Shown piece after piece: positions 51,166 through 63,589 of a stretch of 64,000 nt of DNA (position 1 is the stretch's first letter; each line of letters opens with the position of its first letter). A model generated the notes under the pieces. It was given only the letters and a program-made list of their open reading frames with translations. It searched no databases and was not told the origin of the DNA. Source of the DNA: Promerops cafer. Taxonomy: Eukaryota > Chordata > Aves > Passeriformes > Nectariniidae. Both the position numbers and the translations under genes were made by a program. The stretch spans positions 1,250,438-1,314,437 of the forward strand of contig VZSE01006029.1 in NCBI GenBank assembly GCA_013398275.1, in the 5' to 3' direction.

Positions 51166-54100
51166 GAAAGATGATATTCGCAACATGGTTTTAATAGGTG
51201 TTGACAACTATGCTACTTCAATAATACACCATTTCCAGTATAACATTTCACCCTCCTTTCATGAAGATACTGTATTTCAGTCCATGTTAGCAGTACTTCA
51301 AGAATGTAAGTGAGATTACAACACTTTAGAGGACCACAACATGAGAGAGACAAGGACACCCAAAACTGTATTAGTCTGCTGAAATTCTACTGATCCTGTA
51401 TAAAAGATTATCCCTATTCCAACAACAGAAAATTTAGAGAGCGTTTATGATCTGGTTGTAACCCCTTAAAGGAGTAAAAAAAAATGAAACAAAACCACTG
51501 ATAATACTAAATACGGTAGCACATACAGTACATCTCTGGATGTACTCAGTGCCTACAGTGGGTTTAAAGTTCATTTTTTTAACAACTGAAAAAAGTGTGG
51601 GTTTAATAACTCCAATCCAAGTTGTGTTATACACTGAAATTTTAGGAATACTGAACTTTATTAAAACAATCTTTTCAGGTTTGAAGGAAAAGGACTTAAA
51701 AACAACACTAAGTGGTGAAAAAATTAAAATATTCTTACTTTTTCTGATTTAAAAAGCAGCTGTAAAAGATAATATCAGCTCAAAGCACTGGCCTGAAGCT
51801 TTACAACTGTTATAAAAAGGTACTTAAAATAACTACAACATATTTAGGTTAAGCACTTAAAGGAATTACTGGAAGACTGAATTCAATCCTTAGTTCCAAT
51901 CCACAAGTCATTGTGCAACGTCTTAGCTGCTGAAAACAAACCCTCTCTATTACCTATGAAGTGGGGACCATGCCCATCTCCTGAACTGGGGGTACAGAAT
52001 TTTCCCTCTGCAAATACAGGAGGCACGGCGATTGCTTTTGTAAGCAATGGAAGAACAGAGTCTCCTCACCCTCCAGCCTACCCCTGCTTTCTCCAGTCCA
52101 TGGAAGGTGCTGCTGCCATTCTGTGCTGAGTATGGCCCAAGTTTGAAGGCAGCAGCATATGCCCAATGTAGAACAGACCTTCTGCTAGACCTATGTCAGA
52201 GACAAAGCAGTGCCAGTGGTTTATTTTGAAGGACTCTAAATGAATAAAGTTTTCACAGGTACAGTAAAACTCACCATAACCCCTGGATCACACCCAACAG
52301 ATAATCTGTTTTGCTTTAGTTTGGTTTAGTCGGGTTAGATATCTGACTTGATATGGAAGAAAAACCTGACAGAAAATGTGAGTCAAAATGGCTACTAGCA
52401 CAGAGTAGAAAGTACACTCTCTGAACTCTTCCCACTGCTAAGCCAAAGCTCAACATACTATGGCAGACTATTTGGCAGAGTTTGTTTAAGAAACTGTATA
52501 GGACAAGGAAGAAGCTTATGGTCCCTAAACTCAATACACAAAATACAGTTGTTTAGAATTTACTCCTAAGAAAAATATTTAAAGGAAGAAGACAAATTCT
52601 GAAAAATAGCAGGCTGTTCAGACACAGACTCTAAACAGTTAAGACAGATTTTTTTTTTTTGAGTGCTGAATGGAGAACCAACTCTCCTTTTAAGGACAGC
52701 ATTTATCTACTTCACAAGAGCAGTAGCAAGACAGAATTAACACTTGGTAAAGAACCAAGATCCTCTGCTGTGCTGCTTGGTAATCAGCAACTATTACACA
52801 TCCCAATATGGCAGACACCAAGCACATCACTATGAACCTGGCACACCAGTTTGGAGTAGCACTTTGGGTCCTGGCTTCCAACCACCTGCTCGGGTCACTA
52901 GCTTGAAAGGAAGAAAAACCATCCAAGCACTCAGAAATGCATGAACTAAACGGATATTTTGCCTTCTAACACTTCCATGTGTAATTAAGACAAGGAGCAT
53001 CAAATTCACTCATTGGAAGTGAATGTACTTTTTCTTATGGTACAGCAGAATTATATGCTCAAAATTTCGCCTGCTCTTTCAGAGCAAGCCTTGTCCATAT
53101 ACTAGCAACAGTAAGCATCCCAAAGTGGAAAAATACCCTCGCTGCTCCTATTCTAACACCTTGGAGGGTTTTTTTTTTTTTTGAGGCAACGCTTAAGTTC
53201 CTTTTAAGCCCTTCCTGTAGCGATGCCTACCACACCAGACACCTCCAAATGTAATCCACTGGAATAAGCAGCCTTTAAATTAAGGTGTTGTAAGGTCATA
53301 TAGCAACAAGATGATCGGATTAAGGAGGAAGTGGAGTTAAGTTAATACTGAGTCACTATTTTAAGTTCTGTGTTCAAGACAACAGCATGATAGCCTTTCA
53401 AGTACAAACCAGTCTTCAAGCAGGATGGCTGAAGAACTCTTCTATTAAAAAAAAAAAGTTTTATTTCTTGTCTAAATCTGAACGTGAAATGAAGGACAAC
53501 AACTCATCAGACAGACAAGATCTGGTCCCAGAGTCAGATGTTTTACAGCTGTGCTTTGGGCTTCCTAAAGCCCATTAAAGCTAGCACATACAATTCCTAA
53601 TGTAAACAAGCTGCTTTTAGTAACTACAATTTTCACTCTGAACACACACAATGCTAGTCAGGGCCACCACTCCTCACAGTTTGCACCAAATGCAGCTTAC
53701 AAAGCCCATAAAATAGAATTTGTAAATCCCCTCTCCTGCACCTCCTGCCATCCCCTGTAGACTCTGAAAAGAAATTTTTTAGATGTAAAACCGAAGGAAA
53801 ACAATGTAGAAGGTGCACTACATGAAGGTTTGGGTTTTTTGTAACTATGGCAAGAATTTACCTTCTATTGACACACATACAATTGCCCAAATCTTGATGA
53901 AAAACAAGAAGGACAGCATGAGCTTCCACTCTTCCACCTGCCAAGAAGTCCCTTTCTGTCACACTGCAGGCAATATACACAAGTAAGCTGACAAAAAAGC
54001 CAGGGCTGTTCAGAAAGCAAGCAGCTTCTAATGCCACGTTGATGCTATGCTGAAAGAGTCACCTCAAGCTGACAGGTGGATTGAGCAGAAGCTGCAGTCA

Positions 54101-54523
54101 GAATCCCTGACTTTTTGTAAGGTGTTCATTCCTCTGCTAAGCTACACAGTATAAACTGCCCATTTCTCTCTCTGGAGAGCAGCAAGAGCTCAGTATTACA
54201 GAAGTGACTAAGCAGCACGTTATTTGACTAGCAATGTACTTTTTGTCACCAATTTTAACAAGTAGGAGTGCATTCATTTCACTATCAGAAAGCTTAAGAG
54301 TATGATAGGAAGTAACAGCCTCAGCCACCTACTAGGACCAAGCACTCATTCCATCTCAAACCAGCAGGAAAATGTAAATAGTTGGGAATATTCTGAATAA
54401 TGGAATCCACTGAATTACTGACTGATGAAACTTGATGACACTGAAACAACACTGACTTGATAAAATTTGAGACAGACAAATTGACTCAAAGCAAATGAAT
54501 CTAATGGAGGATTTCAAGCTTGC

Positions 54524-54570
54524 AAAAAAAACCAAACAAAACAACAAACACCAACAACAACCCCTTCCCC
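54524..54570. repeat. A/C-rich low-complexity tract
   Basis: Imperfect AAC and CAAA units (AAAAAAAACCAAACAAAAC, AACACCAACAACAACCCC) about 50 bases long. It is similar in kind to the tracts at 11416 and 34127. Confidence 0.8.
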
Positions 54571-57500
54571 CCACTTTCTTGTGAATAAATTGTTTCAAAT
54601 ATTAAATACTTCACTTATACATTAGTAAATCTTTTAGGCTTTTGTTTTCCTACCTGAAGAGGAAAACTGATTTCTGGTCAGTAGATTATTAATTCTAACA
54701 AATTTATAGCATGCAATCCATAGCATCAACAGAATAAACAAATTTTAATATCCATTTTAACTCAGGCCAGCACATTTTTCTTTTCCTGTCCTTTGCTTCA
54801 CAGATGATTACTCTATTTCTCTTTCTCCCATGAAGGTTCCCAGGCAACTGATCCAATCCACTTGCTCACTGCCACCAAAATGAAAAGATGAAAAGGGCTT
54901 GCTGCTCTCCAAGCCAGCGGCCCCCCTCGTCCTTAGTACCAGCTCTGGTGTTCATCAGATCCTTTTATGAGCCAGTTTGATTCATTACAACAGCAAAATG
55001 CTCTCCATTTTACAGAGTTATTTTTCTGCCATTTTGGTGAACTAAAGTGGCTCACAGAAGGACCTGACAAGCACTGCTGCTGAAAAAAAGTAGGAGAGCC
55101 ATGTGGTTGTGAGGAAGGGTGCAGGGGGACAAAGGCAAAGAGGAAACTTCTCCTTTCAGAACAATGTCCGGTTAAATTAGCTCACTACATTTCTCAAACC
55201 ATACCCGGACTTACAAATGATTAGATGGACCACAAGACAACATTCAACAGCTTTCAGCTATCTTCAGGGCTACAAAAAACTTACCGTACAAAAAAAAAGA
55301 AAGTACTCTTACACAGATTTAAGTATAATACTCTATCAGAAGAAAAAAGGTTCTTACAAACATAATATAAGGATACCCTAGACAAGGAGGGTAAAGAAAG
55401 CTTGGCAGATTTCACTCTAGTTTTTGGGGGCACTGTTTTTTAATTTGAAAAATGAACAAACAAAAAACCAAAAACAAAAATCAAAGACCCAAACAACCTT
55501 GGGAACGACCACCAATTTCAATAAGCATTATGATGCAGGAAGAAGTATTTTGGATAAACAGAAAAGAGCAAGAACTTTTGTCACCAGTATCCAAAATAAA
55601 CCTCTCAGAGAACAGCTTATGTACCTAAGAGACAGTACCTTGAGGGAAGGGGGCAGTCAATCCAACAGGGTGGAAGCAGGTGCTACAGCTGCCTAGTCCC
55701 AAGGTTTTCTGCCCAGTGATTTCTGTCCATGGATCAATCTGCCTCCTTATGTGATGGACTGCCTGCTGTGGATGCACTGTTTCACTCCAGAAGAGAGAAG
55801 CCAAGGTGTATCAAATGTATCACTCCCACAGCCACATTGAATCAGTCTCGCTATTCAAAGTTCATTGCCTACCTGGAGCCTCCTCAACACAGAAACAGCT
55901 GCTTCCAGCATATGCTGAAGAGGAAAAGCACCCTGCCCCAAAACACCACCATTGTCACATCTTGTCAAATTAGAGAAGGGATTTTTAGCCTTCCTGACCC
56001 CACCAGCATCCCACCAAAAATCTTAATGTTGGGCAGCCACAGAACACACCACCAAACTCCAAGTGACACACGGACAAAAAGGAAGACAGCAGCAGATCCC
56101 AGAAGCCCCACCAGGAGATAAGTTCGGGCACACAGCCTGCATCCCAGCTGACACTAAAATCCACCTCTAGGAACCCCTCCTAGTCCAGTTCCTCAGACAG
56201 CCAAAATCTGCATTGCCCAACCAGCCTCATACTGCACAGTCCAGTTGTGCCACTGGTCATGCGACAACCTCAGGGAAGTCACATGTGAACCAGTGACAAG
56301 CCAAAGGTTGTCCATCCAGAGAGGCAGGCAGAAAGGTAAGCATCCTGGTTTCTTTTGAGAGAGGAGACAGAGAAGGGTGAAGAAGAGAAAGTGATCAAGG
56401 AGATTAATCTTTTAAATCACAATGTTAGGGAAATTTCTTATGAGAAGAGCTATGGAAGCAATTGCTTTCACCTGCCATCTTTTCTGTAGCCAAGGTTTTA
56501 TTTTTTAACCTCCCAAAATTAAGTAGTCATGGTTTGTGCAGAGGGTAGCAGGGGGGTGTGAGGCCTTAACTTACTTCCCTGAGAACTCACCATTCAAGAA
56601 TTCAGTCACACTAACCACAGCATGTCTCTAATTCTAGCTATGGTAAGTGAAAAGCCACGCAAACACCCTCCTTCCATTTTTCTTCCTTTTTTTTTTTTTT
56701 TTTAATAGTTTCAGTGCAACATCTAATATGCTCAACTTCTAAGACTACTAAGTACTACGAAGATTCTCGGACCCAAGCTGTAAGACATGTTTCTGTTCTA
56801 GTGCTGCCTGTAACAAGCTGATTCTTCCAACAGCCATGCCATTTCTACGAAACAACCCCTTCCTTCAGCATGGCTGCCACAAGGTTCAAATCCTGTTTGA
56901 ACTATAAAAGTATGTTCACTGAGTCACTTCTGTGAGAGAAGACACCATGGGCTGGGGAATACTGCAGAACTGTAGTAAGGAGAAATGCAGGTGAAAAAGG
57001 CAAATTTTTTTCAGTAACCTCTGTAAAGATAACAACAGAATTAAAGAAGCACGTTTCGCTTACTTCTGTACAAAAAAAAAGGAACAAAAAATGAAAATGA
57101 CAATGTACCTTTCTAGAGATCAATACAGAAATAAGAGGGAAGTGAAGCTGAAGCCTTCTTATTCACTTCCTCCCAGTGAATGATGATTAAAGATGAGTGA
57201 GGCTGTACCCCACTTACAGAGCTGAGTGAATGCAAAGCACAGCAGACACCTCACAATGGTACTGACAAATAAACTGAATCACTTAGCAGTTCTCTCCCAG
57301 ACTAACATCCTGAGGCAGTCCAGAAACCCCTATTTAACTCACTTTCTGAATGATTCCTTCCTAAATCAAGAGAGATAGTAAACTGCTCACTATAAACTCT
57401 CAGTTTAATTCTTCATGGTTAAAACAACTCAAGGCAAGAATTAGACTCTTAGTGAGAGTCCCCTCATCAGAGTTTAAAGGCATCTCTAAACTCACACAGG

Positions 57501-60500
57501 CACTGGCTACTACATCACAGGGCCTTCCTTTAAGCCATCCTGACACAACTACACCACCCTGTGAAGCTGCCTGATCTTTCCAGGAACGAGCAACGTAGTC
57601 CCAGTACCTCTCAAGCCAAGAATTGGAGATGATGAGCTGCCTGCTTTTTGCCTTGCAATAAACCACCAAATCCAACAAGCAGCTACTTCCATCCAGAAGC
57701 AGCACAAACCAGAGCACATTCTCAAAAATCCACAGGACTTGCCTAGATATATACCAGACAGTTGAGACAAAAAAATAAAATCTTAATGTTAGATCTCATT
57801 TCAAGACAGAAACTGCAGTTATGGTTATTTCAGTATTTCTTATCCAACATGAGAAAATAATACACATTCAAATACAGAACCTCAAGCAGCCGGATACTTG
57901 GGATGCCTGATTCCTGGACTGCAGATAGGCTCTCCTGTCCAGGAACAGGTAAGGTTTTGAAAACATTTGTTATACCCTGAACAACTAATTAAGATGCATC
58001 CTTGAAATCTACCAGTCTCTCACCTTCATGCACTTTTATCTCAGCCTTATCAGAATTATTTTTGAACATCTGTTAGCCTCTCCTTCTATCAAGCATTGCA
58101 AACCAGGTCAGTTGTATTGCCTTTCTTGCTGTTAATCTTCAACTTGAAGAAATACTGAACTGCCATTCTCTACAGTACAGACTGACATGCACTTCCCTGC
58201 AAGACACTTTACCAAGTAGCATTTCAGCTTTGCATTTCAGTCTCAACAGCTACATTGATGGATCGTCTTTGAAGCAAAGAGTATTTTCTCAGAACTTGTC
58301 ATCAACTGAGAATTCCCACTTACTAGCTCATCCAAGTTAATACCAAAGACTTGATCCAAGTTTCTCAGTTTCTGTTAAGGAAGAGCTTGTTTCACATTTT
58401 TCCCAGAACAGCACTACCTACCTCAGTGCTTTCTATAATGAAGACTTTCTCCGTTTTGTCCTGTTACTGATGTCTAAACTTCTGAAAGTCCAGCTTTCAG
58501 CTCAGCTTTAGTCTTCACCTGAATTCTCTCCCAAAGAATGACCAGTATTCCTTTGCATATAGTGACTAGACACTCATCAAATCCTGTTTACCCTGTAAAT
58601 AAATCCATAGGCTTCCTATTTTAAGACTGAGGACAAAAGTGCCTTTATTAAAGACTTCCTTGGCCTTGCTCCATGTTCTGATCTGCTTTACCACTGGTCA
58701 CATAGCTCCTGGTCTCCAAAGCTTCCCTATTTCTTTCAGAAATATCACAATCCTGTCAGGAGCTCCTCCCCACACCCCAAATTTCTCTGCTTGGCAAGGG
58801 ATAGCCCACAATGGCTATGTCCATTTCAAAATTGTCATGGGACTAGACCCTCCCCACTCACAACTACTCAGTGCACAGAGCAAGAGAAACCACTACAGCT
58901 CTATCTATCCACTATTAAAAGATGGGGGGATGTCACTTTCATGAAAACAAAACTTGAAACAAGCGGATTTTCCTCTTCAAAGGGTCATGAAGAACCTTTG
59001 GGAAGTTGCCAGCACACTGCAGCAGCCCCCTGCTCTGGCTATCTGCTGGCCATCCCCTTGCCATGACAGCATCCAGGGACTAACATGAGATTCATCAAGC
59101 TTTGGTGCAGCCAGCCAGCGAGCCCTCCCCACACCAACTTAGGCATCCTCCATGGTTTGGGTAGAAAGCAGCATTATTAGGAGCTGAAACACATGTTTAT
59201 TCTGCCACATATCCTAATTATCTAGGGCTGGCAAGAAAACACAACTCCATTAAGCAAACAGAAAGCAATATGAATTGGAAAAAAAAGATTCAAAACCCAA
59301 CAGGAAAGGCAAAACCTGAAGAGGAACAAAATCTATGGGAAAGCTGGGGGAAGGGGAGTAGAATGGACAGGCAGGAAGGAGAAATAAAAAGTTTTGTTTT
59401 CAGAGCAGGACTGCCTCTGCTGCACAGAAGGAATCCTGCCTTGTACATCTGATGTACACCTCCACAAAATGTTTTAAGTGACACTTACTTTGTAAGTAGA
59501 GATCAAAATAAACTGTGGGGAGGTCAATTTCTTTCAAAATCACCAAGGAATTTTAAAGCTAGCTACCTGTTGACATTTTAGCAGTAAGCAGAAAGCTCAG
59601 CTGAACAGCTTAAAAAGTGGCTCAAGGACATTAAAATAAAGTGCTTCCAAAACTATCCAGCACTGGATTTGCCATATATCAGCTACCTGGAGTACCCAGG
59701 CAGATAAGTTGCTGCATTGCTCTCCCCAAACACAAGCTCATGTTTAAATGAAACCTGAACAGAATAACCTCTAGGATCAGGACCATATATGTGAAATTTT
59801 ATTTTCCCCTCAGAACCATTAGGAAGAGGGTAGACATTTTGGCTGCAATGACTTTTTCCAGACAATTGATTCCCGAAGTTATTTATTCCCCACCATTCCC
59901 CTCAAGGCCCTCTCGTCACAGCAATTGTCTATGTCAGAGGAAGGTTGGACTCAGCTCCCATGAAAGCCAAGCAAAACCACACCCAAAATAGCTATATAGG
60001 TCACTACAGAGCAAAGCAAGCCCTACATCATGCCAAGGGCTTCTGGTTAGTTCCCATATGCCAATAAGCTTTCAAAGTCATGTGTTACAATGTTCTACTA
60101 AAACAGTAGCTTACATGGTAACCAGCACTCCTTTACTGAATTCCAACTTTCAAAAGAAAATGCTTAAATTAAGTTGTATCCCTCCTTTCTTTTTTTTTTT
60201 CTTTTTTTTAAGCCAGATGCATTTAGCATAAGGGCAGCAAAACAACCAGAGTGTTTAGAAACCACTACAGAGCAGCATTCAGAGAAGAACCCAAGTGGCA
60301 GCACCAAGATCCTTAGTTTTGGATTGGCTTCTTCTAGGTGCATGTTTACATCTCAGAAAAGTCACAATGTTGGAAGCTAAGACCTAATCAGCTTTTATAT
60401 ACTTAAGAATACCCTTAAGAGCTTTGTTGTCATATTTGGGTTCTTGGAATGTGTCCTTTAGGTCATAACCTCCTTTTTATTTTTTGCATCATGACTTCCA

Positions 60501-60892
60501 ACCTCATTTTCCAATAAAGATTCTCAGTGCACAACTACAACGTGGTATTTCCATGACTGCTGATCTTGGGTAAGATGCAAATCACTGAAAATTAGTCAGA
60601 CTGTGCAGGCGGAAAGAAATCAGGAGGAAAACTTCCATCCGCTTTCAGTATCTCATCAGAACCCTAATAAAAACATGGGATGTTTCTGCATATTGTACCT
60701 CACTCCTTCCTCTGAAGGAGTTTTAAAAATTAAATCAGAGTTGGAGTTTCCCTTTGGCTTTTTATCACTGCTACAATATAGACAGTATTTAAGACTTTCT
60801 TCCATTAAAATCCAGGAGTTTGTATTTGTGCTAACAAGCTATTCATGGAAATATAAATGATGAGAAATGATGGAGTTAATGTCTGTCTTAAT

Positions 60893-60935
60893 GATGAAGC
60901 TAAATTGATAGCTAAATGGTGAGGCTAAATTAATA
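60893..60935. repeat. Short imperfect tandem repeat around GCTAAAT
   Basis: GCTAAAT occurs three times within about 35 bases (AAGCTAAATTGATAGC, TAAATGGTGAGGC, TAAATTAAT), giving an imperfect repeat of 12-14 bp. It is likely to be slippage. Confidence 0.7.
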
Positions 60936-61599
60936 CAGTAACTTTTCTGTTGGAAAAGTGAAGGCTAAAGCCTCACCTACACACAAAAGACTCATTTGTC
61001 AGAAAGACAGTTTAATTATTTACTAAAATTTGCAGTTTTCGCTTGTATACAGGGAACATTAAAGTAACATAAAAGTATCACCTGTGTTACTTATGGGCAT
61101 CAGTTAACCAGCTCATAAATCTGAGCAGTTAGTGATTTGTTCACAGCGGACAAATATGTAAGGGTTTGGAAGCAAGGGTTTAAGGGAACTGGGAAGACCT
61201 TCAGACACACACACCACTTGTCACACAGTTGCCTGTACCCTTGCTAGCCACACACATTTCTTTGAATAACGCCAGATTCACACGAGCAAATACTGACCAG
61301 CACATTCTAAAGGCTTTCCATCTGAAAATTAATGTAAAAATGAGTGGGAAATAAGGGCTAAGGCACAGGATTCAAGGAGACACCTGCATTTATTGCCACC
61401 CTCTTTCTGGTTAGTTTTCCACCTCCTCCCACCTTAGCAACCTCTACCTATCACACCATACACTACAAACAAAACGAAACCCCAAACAGCCAGCTGCTAT
61501 AGGATGCCTTGGACTTGACAAAACACAGCCTCACACTTCAGCAGCTCTGGGAAAACCTGAGAAGCCCCTATTACTCAGGCCTTTCCAGCTTTACAGAAA

Positions 61600-61860
61600 A
61601 TCACGTCCGGGTGTCTTTGTTTAGGTTCTGCTGTATCCTCACGCTGCAGGTTCTCCTGCCCGCGGAGCCGCCGTCCGTGGGGCACAGACCTGGCATGGAG
61701 CCTCCCTGCGTGCCAGGGCAGGACAGGCCCGCTGACCAGGACACCCACCCACCCACGCCAAGCCCCGACTGAGCAGCACATCCTTCTTCAGTACACTGCT
61801 TGCAGCTTCGCCAGCGGCCTGATCCGCCTGGACTCGCAAACAACTCGTTTTACGTCTGAT
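61600..61860. promoter_or_regulatory. GC- and CpG-rich patch upstream in intron 1
   Basis: About 260 bases with roughly 18 CpGs (for example CCCGCGGAGCCGCCGTCCG near 61659 and CGCCAGCGGCCTGATCCGCC near 61809) are flanked on both sides by AT-rich intron. Size and CpG density are below a classical island but well above local background. It may be a methylation-free regulatory element or simply GC-rich single-copy sequence. Long overlapping frames on the minus strand are composition artefacts. Confidence 0.4.
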
Positions 61861-62939
61861 AAAAGTCCTAGCATTATTTGAGAGTTAACGGGAAATACCG
61901 CGAACATTCATCAGAAGCTTTTCGGTTCAAAACAGCAAATGGAACTCACATGGAAAAGAAACTACAGTTAGGTTAATGGACCCCTCTACATGGACAGGGA
62001 AACCTTTACAGTGCTCCTCTGACACAACTCTTCAGGTTTCTGCATTAACCAAATCCAAAAGGAACTGGTCACAACTAAAATCTCCCATCACTGCACAGAG
62101 TTGCAATAGAGTATAAACCTCATTTTTACTGACATTGTTACAATGTAAAATCCCTAGAAATTTTTATTTTCCTAAAAGGACTGTGTGACCCTTGCCTGTG
62201 ATCGAACTTTCCTTCATTACTGAAGAGGGAATAAAATAATTTTGGGTTAAAAATATGAGGCTTTTTCCCCTGTTTAAATAACCTAACCAGGACTTACAAG
62301 TAATAACAGAAATGTCATCACGTTGTTAAATATTTAGTAAGATATTTTGTCAAATATGATTATCCAATTAGTATCAGTGAATCAGTAATTCAGTTACACT
62401 TGCAATCACAAGCATTTAATACTCTTCTAAGAGCCTGTGCAATAGCTTTAATAATGATCTTTATAAATTTCTTACTAAAAACAGCTCGAAAGAGACTGAA
62501 AATAAGCAGTTCAGGTTAACAGAAAGACAGGACAAGATGTGTGAATCTGTGGCATTCACCAATACTTTAGTAGGGGAAGTTTTGTTTTGTAGAACTGTTT
62601 TAAAGTTCACATTATGTCTAAGACCAAAAATAATTACTTTTTCCAAGCAGCTGTGGTTTTTAACCTAGAGGAAAATAGTACACTATCATAAGGATCTCTG
62701 CAAAACCCTGAGCACATTTACAACACCAAACAAGAAGAAACAAGCAATACTCCCTACTTTCAGTAGCTGGAGATAGGAAAATATACAGAATTTAATTGTT
62801 TTTATCACCTGTTACAAACCTCAAAAAGAAATGGTTAATTTTCCCCCAGACTGCATCTTATTTTAGAAGTGATTACGAGAATTTTTCTGCTGCTGTTGTA
62901 AATGCAGACCTCTTCAAAGGAGCTCTCTAACTATCACCT

Positions 62940-63480
62940 CACCATTAAGTTTGTAAGCAACCTGGACATCTAAAATATGGTCTATGCTGAGCAATGTGGG
63001 ATTTTTAAAATTATTTTTATTTTGTTAATAAGAAAAAAAAAGTGTTGGAAACTTTCACCGTGCAAACTAGAGAGCTTGGAAGTTCCTCTCTTAGCAGCAC
63101 CCAGCAATGGAGAGGAAAGTGTTCTGCAAACGTGCCCCAAGCATCCAGCTACATTTAGCTTTCAGCCTTTTTATTATCATTGTCAATGAATGGGCCCCAG
63201 TCAAATTAAAGCTGCCATTTTAGGTTAAAGACTGGAGAGCCTCTGTTGTGCAACAGCGAGACAAAAACACTCCAAGCGACAGATGCAGCACTCTCATTGG
63301 AAAATGATGGATTTCAACTTTTATAAAAGAAAAATAATAATAATTACAGATCATGCTTTTTAATATGAATTATATATTGATACTCACACATTACCGCAAA
63401 CTAACGGGATTTATAATTGGGAAAAATCAGCTACCCATGCTGCTAAGGTCATAGTCATTAAGATTTTTTTGCCGTCGTTA
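62940..63480. promoter_or_regulatory. Candidate conserved element near the CHD7 promoter
   Basis: Unique, non-repetitive sequence within about 1 kb of the CpG-rich window end. It contains TTATTATCATTGTCAATGAA near 63170, AAATTAAAGCTGCC near 63204, TTGTGCAACAGC (C/EBP-like) near 63245 and TTACCGCAAAC near 63391, which has a RUNX-type TGCGGT core on the minus strand. Dense developmental factor cores next to a promoter suggest a proximal enhancer. This is inference only. Confidence 0.25.
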
Positions 63481-63589
63481 GAATGGATGATCTGTGAGGA
63501 AATGAACAGAAACATTTTTTGTTCAACTTGCTTGTTTGTACCTCCGCTAGTCCCGTATAATACGAGAAAAGAAAAAAAGGAAAATGGAA

